Shown here: piece after piece, positions 43,743 to 54,339 of the stretch
How positions within the stretch are numbered: position 1 is the first letter of the stretch
Layout: each line of letters begins with the position of its first letter
Assembly (NCBI GenBank): GCA_016618085.1
Contig: JABLTG010000063.1
Location: 34,024-98,023, forward strand
Direction of reading: 5' to 3'
Source of the DNA: Neovahlkampfia damariscottae
Lineage: Eukaryota; Heterolobosea; Selenaionea; Neovahlkampfiida; Neovahlkampfiidae
Length of the DNA stretch: 64,000 nucleotides
The notes under the pieces: model-generated
What the model saw: the letters and a program-made list of their open reading frames with translations, nothing else
The model's database searches: none
What the model was told of the DNA's origin: nothing
Made by a program: the position numbers and the translations under genes

Positions 43743-45027
43743 ATGATAGTTATGAAGTTGTTTTATTTGCTGTTTGTTGTATCATTGATCACAGGAATAA
43801 TTACCACAGAAAATGTACAAGTTGTAAAACCTGGTATTGATGGAGATATTTCTGTTCTTTACAACGAAGTAAGAAAAAAACGTATAAAATCTAAAAAAAA
43901 TGTGAAAGAAAATTGGAGTTATAACCAATCCAACAGGTGTCAATTTTGAATTAAAAAACAGTATTGATTTATTATTTAAGAATCCAAAAATACAATTAAC
44001 TTCTTTATTTGCACCTGAACATGGTATTCGTGGAGATATTGAACCAGGAAAAAGATTTGAAAATTATATTGATCCACAAACAAGATTACCTGTATATTCA
44101 TTGTACTCAAAAACAGTAACTGGTTATCCAGAACCATATATGTTGAAAAATATCACCACTTTAGTTTTTGATATACAAGATGTTGGAGCAAGATGCTACA
44201 CATACATTTCAACATTAGTAGCATGTTTAAAAAGCGCAAAAGCAAATGGTGTCAAGAAAGTAGTTGTATTAGATCGTCCAAATCCTATTGGAGGCGATGT
44301 TCAAGGAAATATCTTGGAAATGAAACATACTTCTTTTATTGGAATTTGGAAATTACCAATGAAGCATGGAATGACAATGGGAGAGTTACTTTTACTTTTC
44401 AACAAGGAAATGAAAATAAATCATAATAATGTACATGTGGTTAAAAATCAATTTTATGATAGAAAACCTGTCAGTCAATATAAGAAATATGGTTGGATTT
44501 TACCTTCTCCAAATTTACCAAATTTCGAAACTACTTTGTTATATCCAGGTACAGTAATATTTGAATCAGCTTGGAATGTTTCTTTAGGAAGAGGCACAAC
44601 CATTCCATTTTCTGTATTCGGAGCACCTTACGTTGATGCTTATGCTCTCTTAAATCGAGTTGATTTCTATCAAGAAAAAAAAGAATATAAGAAATATTTC
44701 AAAGGAATTAAGATTATTCCAACTTATTTTACACCATCCTCTTCATATCATAAAGGATCTCAATGCTCAGGTGTTGCAATCATCATTACAGAAAAAGAAA
44801 AAATTACTCATCCAATAGAACTTGGATATACTCTTTTCAAAGCATTTATGGACTTATACAAAAATAGAATGGATATAAAAGAAAGGTCTTTTAAAATTCT
44901 CACAGGAACAGATAAAATATTTGATCTTCTTCCAATTGCTGAAGTTCCAGATATTGAAAAGTTGTATCAAAAAGATATTGAAGATTTCAAGAAAAGAAGA
45001 AGAGAATTCTTATTGTATCAAGAATAA
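43743..45027 (+). CDS. Secreted NamZ-like exo-beta-N-acetylmuramidase (DUF1343 family)
   Basis: ATG at 43743, two bases after a CCAATCA motif; a second ATG at 43752 is possible. A signal peptide (MKLFYLLFVVSLITGI) and a 40-nt intron (43869-43908) give about 414 residues. The family motifs are all present: KIGVITNPTGV, LFAPEHGIRGD, DIQDVGARCYTYISTL, VLDRPNPIGG and SLGRGTTIPFSVFGAP. NamZ removes N-acetylmuramic acid from peptidoglycan fragments in Bacteroidetes. In a bacterivorous protist it would digest bacterial walls in the phagosome. The intron shows that the gene is resident in the nuclear genome. Confidence 0.9.
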
Positions 45028-45032
45028 ATTGA

Positions 45033-46070
45033 TTATTGATATTCAATTGTAGTCATTAATCCAAAATGATTGGATGGAAAAATGTTCACATTTTTATCTT
45101 TCATAAAAGGAGAATCTCCAATTAATTTGATTGATTTTGGGTTCCATTTCTTTGATTTTATGTACATTCTATCATTTCTACTTTGTAAAATTTTGTTTGG
45201 TTTCAACAATACGTTTCTTTTCGAGTCTAAAGTAAAACCAGGTTCTTTACTCAATTGAGACCAAATGTCCTGATAATTCGACAATGTACTCTTTAAAGCA
45301 TCATTTTCAGAACTATAAATACCAGAATTTTTTGATTCTTTTTCATAAACTGCAAAATCTCCCATCATCAAAGATGTTGATTTTTTGTTCAACAGAACTG
45401 TCAGTTTCTTCACTTGTTCAAGAGTTTTCCCGTCTTCAAATTCTGTATCTCTTGAAATATTTGATATAACTATCTAATTCAAACTGAAGTGGATTCAATG
45501 AAAATTTACCTCTTCGTCGTTGATGTTCAAATGAGCAATCAAACTTTTTTGATTCATTGTTTTCAATAATGAAAACTTTTGAATTGGTATTTTGGATAAA
45601 ATAAATACTCCATGTGTATTTATAGTGTCTCCATTGATATCACTTAATTCATATTTGTTTTGTATTTTATAAAAGGTTTGTAAATATTGAACCATTTCTT
45701 TTGTCACATCTTGAAGGCAGATAATATCAGCATCTTTGGATAATTTAAATACTTGATTGATACGTTCTTTTTTAAAGTATTGTGATGACCAAATATTAAA
45801 ACTGATGATTGTCAATTTGTTAATTTTTGTGGTTGTAGATTTTTCAATTGTTTTTTGTTTCCATGAAGAATTCACTTTATCATATTTAAAAGCTCCAAAA
45901 ATCTTTGGATTTTCACTTTCTGATGAAGTTTCTAATTGAACATTTTTGCTATGAAATTTAATAGCTTGTTGTACGTTTGAACTGACATGTAAAAATAAAA
46001 AAAACGAAGATAAAACTAAAGAAACAAATAATACAGAAACTATAAATTTTTTGTTTACTTCAAGTTGCAT
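45033..46070 (-). CDS. Membrane-anchored endonuclease/exonuclease/phosphatase (EEP) protein
   Basis: ATG at 46070; a 36-nt intron (45474-45509) gives about 333 residues. A signal anchor near the N-terminus (FIVSVLFVSLVLSSFFLFL) suggests a type II membrane protein. EEP motifs: TIISFNIWSSQ, DADIICLQDV, MGDFAV and the closing SNHFGLM (usually SDHxxL). MGDFAV stands where GDFN is usual, and the final Asp of SDH is Asn. The fold is clear; substrate (nucleic acid, phosphoinositide or sphingomyelin) and activity are open. Confidence 0.8.
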
Positions 46071-46232
46071 AGGTTGTTTGTAATTGAAGCTCAAAAAATT
46101 GACCAATGAAAAATCCGATCCATACAACTGATTTATCCACAACATCGAATTCAAAAAAGCTCAAAATTACCATTGAAGAATATATTACCTTATATTATCT
46201 GTATTCAATTGTAAACAATAAAAATTCAATTT

Positions 46233-46976
46233 TTATTCATGTAAATGACTACTATCATTTAAACCTTGAACAAACACATTGGAATAATGAAATTTTTCAT
46301 CTTTTTTTTGATATTTCAAACCAATTGTAGTCAACGCAGTATTATCAAGATGAACAGGCATCCATTGATTTTCACCTAAAATTAATTCACCAAACAAACC
46401 AGTTAAGAATAATCCATGAGAAACAACAACCACATGAAAAGGATTTTTTGGATGGAAATGATCTGAATTATCATCAATATGATTATGAATTGAATCCAAA
46501 ATGAATTGAATTGCTTCTTTTGTTCTTTTATTCACTTGATGTTCTGATTCAATAGTTTCATCAGTTTTTGAAACTTCATTAAGAATATAATGTGGTTGAG
46601 GATATGGAAATTCATAATGGTTCATATTTTTTTCTTTCAAATTTTCATAAATCTTTCTGTATGGTTCACCTTCTAATTTTCCTAAAATTCTTTCACCTAA
46701 TACTACATTTTCTGTAAATTTGATTTCTTCTTTTTGAACATCATTTAACTCTTTATGAAGTTCTTTTGCTGTCATAAGTGCTCTTTCAAAATTTGAGCAT
46801 AGTACTAATTTAACATTGTGTTTTGAATTTTTTGCAAATTTTTTGGCTAGTTTTTGAGCTTGTTGAATTCCTGTATCATTTAATTTTTCTTCTGAACTTT
46901 GAAAGACTTCCTTTTTGTTCAATGCTGTTTCTCCATGTCTCACGAATGAGATTTGAACATGAATTGGTTTTTCCAT
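46233..46976 (-). CDS. Histidine phosphatase (phosphoglycerate mutase-like) superfamily protein
   Basis: Intron-free, 247 residues. The RHG motif is SFVRHGETALN with the catalytic His, LCSNFERALMTAKEL carries the second Arg, and the late His is VVSHGLFLTGL. The insertion and length resemble the TIGAR/fructose-2,6-bisphosphatase and PhoE branches more than glycolytic mutase. Cytosolic (no signal). All catalytic residues are present. The exact substrate is not decided by the sequence. Confidence 0.85.
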   Translation of the reverse strand: MEKPIHVQISFVRHGETALNKKEVFQSSEEKLNDTGIQQAQKLAKKFAKNSKHNVKLVLCSNFERALMTAKELHKELNDVQKEEIKFTENVVLGERILGKLEGEPYRKIYENLKEKNMNHYEFPYPQPHYILNEVSKTDETIESEHQVNKRTKEAIQFILDSIHNHIDDNSDHFHPKNPFHVVVVSHGLFLTGLFGELILGENQWMPVHLDNTALTTIGLKYQKKDEKFHYSNVFVQGLNDSSHLHE

Positions 46977-47084
46977 TTTTGAAATTATTCTGGTTGGCGG
47001 AATGGAAAAATATTTCAGCCAATAAAGAAACTGAAAAATCAGAATAATACTATTGTTAAAATTAATGTTTTATCAGTATTGTAA

Positions 47085-47899
47085 TTATTTCACTGATTCC
47101 AGTGCACGTAAAATTTTGGGTAAAATTTCTCCGCTTTTTCCTTGAACACATAAAATTGAATTTTTTCCAATCGGTTCAATATTGATTTCAATGATTGGTA
47201 TTTTTCTTGAAATAGCTGAATCTACAATTCTTGATGGTAGTGTTGTCAATAAAGTAGTTCCAACAAACAACAAAGCATCACAATTTGAAGATACTTTCAA
47301 AGCAGATTCATATTTATAAAGTTCTTCAGTATAATATTCATCAAACCATAATATATGAGGTCTTGCCAAATCATTGGTGTTTGGTATTCTTCTGAGTCCA
47401 TCAGAATCCAAATTTGAGTTTTCTGAAATTGGAAATGTCTTGTCTTCTTCAGTTTCTGAGTTTCTCATGTAGTTTATATTACCATGAATTTCAAATGTTA
47501 ACTCTGGGTCTTGTCCTGCACGTAAATTTAAACCATCAACATTTTGTGTCACAATGTGAATTTCTTTTTTCAATTTTTTGAATATTTTTTCCAGTTTTAC
47601 AAGTGAATAATGACCTTCGTTAGGTTGTGAGGCTAAACACTTTTTTCGTCGGTATTCATACCCTGTTTGATTTAAGTTTGTTTTTTTGATTTACATTCCC
47701 AGCAAGATTTTGGATTTTCATAAAAAAAAGAGTTTGTAGCCAACGTTTCAGGGTGGTAGTTTTTTGAACCAACTTTCCAGTATCCATCTTGACCTCTGAA
47801 GGTAGGAATTCCACTTTCTGAAGATAACCCAGCACCAATCAGAACACAAAGGTTGTTACTACGAGAAATAATGTTTGTTGCTTCAATGATACTTTTCAT
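47085..47899 (-). CDS. Sirtuin (SIR2 family) without the zinc-binding cysteine tetrad
   Basis: Two exons around a 32-nt intron (47663-47694), about 260 residues. NAD-binding motifs are intact: LIGAGLSSESGIPTFRG, TQNVDGL, and catalytic His in FEIHGNINYMR. ARPHILWFDE and a VGTTLLTTLPSRIVD segment close the fold. Between the His and the RPHILWF strand the usual two CxxC pairs are absent; that stretch is acidic and contains no cysteine. The fold most resembles the SIRT5/class III branch by layout. It is an NAD-dependent deacylase, provided the small domain folds without zinc. Confidence 0.85.
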
Positions 47900-47963
47900 C
47901 TTTTTGAAGTTTGAATAATACTTGTTGATGATTGGTGAATGGGAATATTAATTAATCCCATTT

Positions 47964-47973
47964 AAAAAAAAAA
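47964..47973 (-). terminator. RNA polymerase III T-run terminator of tRNA-Ala
   Basis: Ten consecutive A on the plus strand, i.e. T10 on the minus strand, 5 bp downstream of the tRNA 3' end. This is the expected Pol III termination signal. Confidence 0.75.
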
Positions 47974-47978
47974 TTCAG

Positions 47979-48051
47979 TGGACCACTAGGGAATCGAACC
48001 CTAGACCTCCTGCTTGCAAAGCAGGCGCTCTACCAACTGAGCTAGAAGCCC
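47979..48051 (-). tRNA. tRNA-Ala (anticodon TGC)
   Basis: The minus strand folds as a full cloverleaf of 73 nt including discriminator A73. D-arm GCTCAGTTGGTAGAGC, anticodon arm CCTGC-TTTGCAA-GCAGG with TGC at the loop centre, and T-arm TAGGG-TTCGATT-CCCTA. The acceptor stem has the G3:U70 wobble that defines alanine identity, plus one U:U mismatch at 6-67. No intron. It is the only tRNA I found. Confidence 0.95.
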
Positions 48052-48287
48052 TTGTTATTGATGTATGAAAAATGAAGCTTTTAATTCTTTGAAAAAGTAA
48101 AAATTATTTTGGAGGTAAATTTCCATGTGATCAGTATTGACAATCATGAGATCATGAAGGTGGATTATCATTACAATTGACAGTTTATATGATGATATCT
48201 TCACTTTTAGAAAACCAAAGTTCTCTTCTGCTTTCAGCCCAAAACAATTTTGGTTTCAATAAGAAATTACATCATTGGCCAAATAAA

Positions 48288-49103
48288 ATGACTTCAGTTT
48301 TGCTACTTGGTTCCACTGGAGGAACTGGAAAAAATATACTTCGTCTCTTAGTTCAAAATTCAAACTATAAAATTAAACTCCTAGTCAGAGACTTAAACAA
48401 AGCACAAAAAACATTAACATCAGATTATTCATCCATTTCAGAAGAAGCTTTAAAAAAAGTTGAATTAATTGAAGGCTCAATCACAGAAATAAATCAATTG
48501 AATTCAGATTTATTTGATGTTGATTTCATTCTTCACACAGCTGCTTCAAATTCCAACTCGAAACAAACAGAACAATTCATTGGATTTGAAGGTATGAAGA
48601 ATATCATTCAATTCGCAAAGAAATCAAAAAAATTGAAAAAAATAATCTATGTAACTTCTGGAAAAGTAACAAGACCATTTCATCCAATTTCCATTTTATT
48701 GAATTCTTTCACCAAATCAGCTTTAAAATGGAAATTGGAAGCAGAGAATTTATTAAGAGAAAGTGGATTGCCTTATGTTATTTGTAGACCATCAGGAGGT
48801 TTAACAAATGATACAAACAATTCTCCGATTGAATTTGGAGTTGGTGATTTTATTGGTTCAAGTTCTGTCTCCAGAGCGTCTGTTGGTGAATGTGTCATGA
48901 AATGTATGGAATTAGATATTGACACTGTAACCTTTGAAATGATCAACAGTTCAACAAAAACTGTAACTAATTGGAAAGAAATGACCTCACTTCCAAAAGA
49001 TTCATTCACAACCATAAAAAGAAATCATGATATACCATTTTACATCATTTATTCAATCACTTTTGGGGTATTGGCATTTGCTGCAAAGAAGTACTTTTTC
49101 TAA
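48288..49103 (+). CDS. NAD(P)-binding Rossmann protein (atypical SDR/NmrA-like), tail-anchored
   Basis: ATG at 48288 places the glycine-rich motif LLLGSTGGTGKNIL at residues 4-17, as is usual for atypical SDRs; earlier in-frame ATGs at 48189 and 48192 would add an unconserved leader. LLVRDLNKA, LHTAASNS, KKIIYVTSG and VICRPSGGL follow the family order. There is no YxxxK. A C-terminal hydrophobic segment (FYIIYSITFGVLAFAAKKYFF) makes a tail anchor. About 271 residues. Likely an NADP-binding sensor or reductase at a membrane; substrate unknown. Confidence 0.8.
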   Translation: MTSVLLLGSTGGTGKNILRLLVQNSNYKIKLLVRDLNKAQKTLTSDYSSISEEALKKVELIEGSITEINQLNSDLFDVDFILHTAASNSNSKQTEQFIGFEGMKNIIQFAKKSKKLKKIIYVTSGKVTRPFHPISILLNSFTKSALKWKLEAENLLRESGLPYVICRPSGGLTNDTNNSPIEFGVGDFIGSSSVSRASVGECVMKCMELDIDTVTFEMINSSTKTVTNWKEMTSLPKDSFTTIKRNHDIPFYIIYSITFGVLAFAAKKYFF

Positions 49104-49253
49104 TAAAGATTTTATGATTTTAATGAGTTTTCTGGAATCTTTCGGTTTCACTGTTTCACGAAATTGACAGCATTTTTATTGAACATTAATTTGTACATGA
49201 TCAACATATCAACTGAAGGTAATTGGTAGTTTCATTTTTTTCCGAGGTTGTTG

Positions 49254-50555
49254 ATGAACTACAGTGAAACCAATTCCTTTTGGAATGGTGAAAATGATAA
49301 ATCTGCAAGAAGTATTACTTTTCAAAAACTGATTTATGATGGAGAAGAAGAACAAATAATTTATTCCACTTTTTTTTTTCATCCAAAATTAAAGACTATC
49401 TCTTTCTTGCAAAAATTTATTGAAATTTTAGAAACAATACCAAATGATAAAAAAGAAAAATATGAAGCTAAAATAATCACATTTTTTAGAAATTGGTTGA
49501 CAAAGTTTTTTCCAATTGATGATTGGGATTCAGAGTGGACACAAGAGTTGAATAATTTTTTAAAAAGACAAAATGGAAATAAATCGGTTGAAATGTTATT
49601 AAATATTACATTTCCAATAAAAAAAATTGAAAAACAATTCGAAAAAGTGCTGGAATTTGAATGACAGTTGATGATTTTCTGTTGTTTTCGGATTCACAAA
49701 TAGCCATTGAATTGGCATTGTTGACAGAAAGTATATTTAAAAATTAATATTCAATGGTTTTGCACGTATAAGTGAGTGGAATTATTGTCAAAGCATTGTG
49801 GATCATAGAAAGTTTTTTGAAGGAATTTCGATGTGGGTCACTGAATTCATTATTTTTCAAAATGATATTGAGTAAGTAAATAATGAATTATTAAAGATTA
49901 TTAAAGTAAAAAGGTCGAAATTTATTCAAAATTTGTTAAAATAGCTCAAAAATTACTTCAATTGAAAAATTATGATGGAGTGATGGCAATTATGTTCGGA
50001 TTTCAATCAACACCGATAAGTCGGTTAAAAAAGATAAAACCTCTATTGTCACAGCAGATATTGGATATTTATCATAATATTGAACACATATTCTCTGATA
50101 AAAATCATTATGAAAATTTAAGGAATCTTCAAGCATTGAATTCTTCGACATGTATACCTTCAATGTAACCATTCAAATACACTGATTTAAATTTGATGTA
50201 GAGCATTTGCATTTTATTCAATTTCATATCTGTATGAAACACAACCATTTAAAGATGTTGTTTACAGTTGGACATGTTTAAAAAACATTTATCAATGTAT
50301 ATATCACATAATGAGTTGTCACACAGATGAATATGAATTACAATCAGGTAAAAAATTTCATGAAAATAACAGTTACTCTTAGATCCTAAATTGCACACTA
50401 AGATAAAAACTTTCATTGAGTTGAAACACATACCGATTTCAAAAGCCTTTGAATGGTCACTCTGTGAAGAACCAAGAGAAGTTTCCAAGAAAATCAACAA
50501 TAATCAACTGAGAAAAAAACTACTGGATGAAATACATGCTCCCAAGAGAAATTGA
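49254..50555 (+). CDS. RasGEF (RasGEF_N + CDC25 domain), two unresolved junctions
   Basis: The N-terminal exon (49254-49664) matches RasGEF_N (TFFFHPKLKTISFLQKFIEI...). The CDC25 domain is recognisable from FSDSQIAIELALLTES through WNYCQSIVDHRKFFEGISMW, KFVKIAQKLLQLKNYDGVMAIM and ISRLKK to KAFEWSLCEEPRE and the final KR near 50550. Introns at about 49874-49908, 50166-50202 and 50347-50382 restore the frame. Around 49664 and 49745 the frame changes without a clean GT-AG intron, so either I missed an odd intron or the gene carries frameshifts. It would activate Ras proteins by GDP release. Confidence 0.75.
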
Positions 50556-50683
50556 TCAAGAAGATTGACTATATCACTATTGTTCTGATTATTAAGGAAA
50601 GAAAAAAACAGAATCTGTTTCCATTTGTCATTTAGAAGGAGGATTGTCCAATGAAATTGAATTTTTTGAAAGGTAGTTGACAA

Positions 50684-51548
50684 ATGTCAACTCAACAACA
50701 GATGATCAAAGAAGAACAAACCAAAAACAAGTCACAACAAGAAGTAAAAGAAAGTGACATAACTTTTGATGATTTATCAGATGATGAACTGTTTTATATT
50801 TTGAGTTTTTTAGATTTACATTCAATTTGTACAATTGATTGTGTTTCAAAATATTGGAAATTTTCGAAGTTGTCCTGTGATAACTCCATTTGGAAATCAC
50901 GTGCTATTCCATTTTTAAAAATGATTGAAACTGAATACAACACATCCATTAAAATTGACAGAAAAGAATCAACGGGTTTTAAAGATGCCATTAAAAAGTC
51001 TTATTGGAATCCAATATCACTTCAAAATATTGAAAAATATGATCCAATTTCAACCAAACAAAAATATTATGGAGCATCTTTACTATCATTTGGATTGTCA
51101 AATATCAAACTTCCTCCTCCACAAACACCAAGATCGAATTATTTAAAAATATCCATAGTAGGACATAATTCAGCTGGTAAAACAGGTAATTGTTTAATTT
51201 TTTTCATTCAATTTTGCAGCACTCAAAGAACAGTTGTCTCTTCCAATGATATCAGATGGTGATAAATCTTTCAAGATTGAAATGTAAGTGATGAAGAAAT
51301 CTTAATTTTTATTCAGATTTGAGATCTATATTGACCAAAGAATGCATGTTCTTCAGGAAAAATTTGGAGAATATTGGGGAACAGGTTGTTTTATCTTGTG
51401 TTTTGATTTAAATAATATTCGAAGTTACAAGAATTTGGATCATCAAGTGATCAAGTATCGTGCTCGTTTTGAAAAAACACCAATTTTGTCAGAGCATATT
51501 TTAATACTAACATTTTTTGAAGATTGGTTGGGACCAAATCAGATTTAA
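50684..51548 (+). CDS. F-box - small GTPase-like fusion, interrupted by an in-frame TAA
   Basis: Exons 50684-51185, 51220-51283 and 51317-51548 (introns 34 and 33 nt) give about 265 residues. Residues 25-75 form an F-box (LSDDELFYILSFLDLHSIC). Residues from about 150 begin a Ras-like fold: KISIVGHNSAGKT (P-loop, joined across an intron) and CFILCFDLNNIRSYKN. A single TAA at 51546-51548 stops the frame; the same frame continues to 51737 with SYAKKIGCVGYLETSAITGKNV, the G5 ETSA box and final helix. The G4 NKxD is not recognisable (ILTFFEDW). It is either a recent pseudogene or depends on readthrough or an unusual intron. Confidence 0.65.
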
Positions 51549-51958
51549 GAAAAAAAAAATGAACAAAATGAGGATGATCTCAGTGAATCTGAGATGATAA
51601 GTTATGCTAAAAAAATAGGATGTGTTGGATATCTTGAAACATCTGCCATTACTGGAAAGAATGTTGACAAAATGATAAAAGCTGCAATCACTGCAAGTTG
51701 TTATCAAAATTCAAAATCAAATTGCAGCATCCAATGAAATCAAAAAATGATCAAAGTTGGAAGAATTCTAAAATAAAAAAGTTTAGTTGTTGGTTAGAAT
51801 TTTTTTGATGGAAAATAAACATCAAAGGTTGTGTAGTGTTCTTTTTTTTGATAGTTCATCAATGCAAGAGATAACCATAATCAAATAGGGAAACCCAAAA
51901 AAACAAAACTGTTTAAAATTTAAAATCTGAAAGCTGAAGATGGAATTAAATTAGGATA

Positions 51959-52204
51959 TTATTGTGTATATTCAGTATATTTTTTTGATAGTTTATCCAT
52001 TTTTCGAAGTTTTTGATGCATTTTCTTCAATTTTTTTAATAATTTTAACGAAATTATTTTGTTTTGTTTTATTTCGGATTCCAATTGTTTTGAGTCTTCT
52101 TCATTGAGCACATGTTTATATTTTTTGAATAATTTTACAACTTCTGAAAACAAAAGTTGGTCTTCTTCATCCAATTCAACAACAGAATTTGATTGGTTTT
52201 CCAT
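51959..52204 (-). CDS. Small coiled-coil protein
   Basis: 81 residues from ATG at 52204, which lies shortly after a CCAATCA on the minus strand. An acidic N-terminus (ELDEEDQLLFSEVVKLF) is followed by a Lys/Leu-rich heptad region (LKLLKKLKKMHQKLRKM). No signal or membrane segment. The longer open frame to 52318 lacks support because it would read through the promoter-like motif. Function unknown. Confidence 0.45.
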   Translation of the reverse strand: MENQSNSVVELDEEDQLLFSEVVKLFKKYKHVLNEEDSKQLESEIKQNKIISLKLLKKLKKMHQKLRKMDKLSKKYTEYTQ

Positions 52205-52411
52205 CAAATACCAATCAAAATGTTTTCGTTTTTTAGTGCACAAAGTTCGATTAAAAAAACAGAATGAATGATGACTCAAAAAAAACGAAAGTATTTTTAA
52301 ATTGTGCTGAATTTTCAAAATACCACAATAAACATTCTCAATATCTTTGGTATTTGTTCAAAAAATTAAATTTGAATTTTCGCAAAAAGTCGTTGCTATT
52401 CAGACAACGAA

Positions 52412-53290
52412 GTGATTATTGAAAACACCAAGAACCCTCAAGATACAAAATCAGTTATTTTTAAAGATTGTATGGTTCATGCGAAATTTATTGCTTCAGA
52501 AAATTCAATTTTTTTAATTTTAAGCGATAACAAAAAATTATACATAACTTTCATGAACTCAACTTCAAAATTCTTTGATCATACATCAAAGGTTAAACTT
52601 CAAAATCAATCATTCATTCAAAATTTTGATGGAATTATTCTTGGCTCAAAATCTGATTCAGATCAAATTTTAATCATAATTGGACATTATGATGGGTTAT
52701 ACTCTTTTATTCAAAGAACCTTAGATCATGAATTCGTGGAAACAAAATTGAAAATTGAAAATTACTCAAATATTGTTCCATATAAACATTCAGCTGTTTT
52801 ACAAGTGTTTATTGATGAATCAAATGTCAATCAACCAAAATTATGTATATCACATGCAAATGGATTCATTCTTGTTTTTAGTTTAATTTCTGAACAATTT
52901 AAAGCTCATTTAAAACTTGAACATTCAATTGTAACTAATATTCTCCCTTTAGATATTTTCCTCTATGATAAAACTTTGATTATTGGAACAAAGGGTTCAA
53001 TTCAAGTTTTTGGAGGACCAGATTTTTCAATAATGAAAAGTTACACAACATTTTCTCAATCAATCATTTGTTCTTTATTGATTTTGAAAGATAAATTTAC
53101 TGGTTTTTGTGTGTATTTTGGTGATGAAAAAGGAAGAATTTATGAAATGTCACAAAAAGAAAAATCAAAGCATGAAGTTATTGAAATCATTGGAGAATTG
53201 AATTCATTCATTGTAGGTTGTGGAATTGATCGTTCAAATGGTAAAATTATTTTTTATGATCGTTTGAATTCTTGTATTCACTTTGAATAA
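52412..53290 (+). CDS. Hypothetical beta-propeller-like protein, 5' end unresolved
   Basis: An open frame of about 292 codons beginning at GTG; no ATG is nearby, so an upstream exon is expected. A plausible one lies at about 52255-52365 (frame with FLNCAEFSKYHNKHSQYL), but my attempted joins gave a stop. The protein has repeated short beta stretches of WD/propeller flavour (IILGSKSDSDQILIIIGHYD, CISHANGFILVFSL, LIIGTKGSIQVFGG, CVYFGDEKGRIYEM). No named family recognised. Confidence 0.55.
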   Translation: MIIENTKNPQDTKSVIFKDCMVHAKFIASENSIFLILSDNKKLYITFMNSTSKFFDHTSKVKLQNQSFIQNFDGIILGSKSDSDQILIIIGHYDGLYSFIQRTLDHEFVETKLKIENYSNIVPYKHSAVLQVFIDESNVNQPKLCISHANGFILVFSLISEQFKAHLKLEHSIVTNILPLDIFLYDKTLIIGTKGSIQVFGGPDFSIMKSYTTFSQSIICSLLILKDKFTGFCVYFGDEKGRIYEMSQKEKSKHEVIEIIGELNSFIVGCGIDRSNGKIIFYDRLNSCIHFE

Positions 53291-53341
53291 ATGTTCTTTT
53301 CCAGTGATCAAAATGATTGGTCATTTTTAATTATCGAATCA

Positions 53342-53485
53342 ATGGATTCTTCTAGTGAAGAGAATATTGATAAAAAATTGATAATTCTTCAACGATTAAA
53401 AGATTTGTAAATTTCAAATTGTTTTAAAACAAAAAAAAGAAACAAAAAAGAAAATGAATTGATTGAGAAAAGTTTGAAAGAGTAA
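53342..53485 (+). CDS. Very small helical protein
   Basis: Two exons (53342-53406 and 53440-53485) around a 33-nt GT-AG intron give 36 residues: acidic start, then an amphipathic helix (KKLIILQRLKDL). A TGATTGGTCA motif lies about 20 bp before the ATG, which is the reason I retain it despite its size. It could instead be leader sequence of the next gene, 27 bp downstream. Confidence 0.3.
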
Positions 53486-53512
53486 TAAACAAAAAAAATA
53501 ACAAAAAAAAGT

Positions 53513-54326
53513 ATGTTGCCAGATGTGAAAATTACAGAAACTACTCTTCCTTTTTATTCAGTTTTATCATTTATATACTCAATTTCTGATTTTTTTTCAA
53601 ATTTAAATTTTTTTAAAAGTGCAACATCTTCAGTTTCAAAATACGAAAATAAATTCTCATCAACTTTATCTAATTTCTTGACTCCAATTCAAGATTTTTT
53701 TACATACTTTTATGAACGTAAATCAAAATTAAAATTAACCTTGTCAAAGTATTTTATGGAGGTAATTATTTAAGTTTCAATGATTTGTACATTACAAAAT
53801 TTTATATGTAAGTATTAATTTCTTTTTTCTCACATAAAAAAGATATATGAAAGATTTTATCAGCTCAACTTGGGAGAATACTCAAAATAGAATCAACATT
53901 GGTTTTGGATCAAATGTGAAATTTTGGATCCTTGGAATTTTAATTTTCTACTGGAAATTAACATCACTCAAAGGTAAAAAAATTAGACCAGGTAGTCAAC
54001 AATTAAATATGTTTGTGTATCCTTCATCAATAAACGAATACAGAGAAAACAAAAGAAGAGTTGAAAATCAAAGAAAAGTTCATGATAAAAACTTTTTCAG
54101 TTATTTCTCAAAGAGAGATCAATCTTATGATAATAGTTATAATTATGATAATAGTAGTTATTATGGCCAGAATAGTTCAAATTATAACATGAATTATTAT
54201 AGCCAGAATCAATCAAATTTCAACATTCAATCAAATGATAGTTACCAAATGAATCAATATGAAAGTGATACAAATATAGGAATGGAAGATTATTCACAAA
54301 ATTTATATCAAAAATCAAGTTTTTAA
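53513..54326 (+). CDS. Hypothetical protein with Asn/Gln/Tyr/Ser-rich tail; contains a 33-nt exon
   Basis: Three exons (53513-53748, 53775-53807, 53843-54326) give about 250 residues; the first intron is only 26 nt. The N-terminal half is hydrophobic and Ser/Phe-rich. A membrane-like segment (VKFWILGILIFYWKL) lies in the middle. The last 70 residues are a low-complexity tail dominated by Asn, Tyr, Ser, Gln and Asp, of prion-like composition. No domain recognised. Confidence 0.6.
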
Positions 54327-54339
54327 GGCAAAATTTTAT

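Noticed and set aside
43743-45027. Bacterial contamination as the source of NamZ-like and PqaA-like genes
   Set aside because: Both contain short spliceosomal introns and eukaryotic neighbours and share the local base composition.
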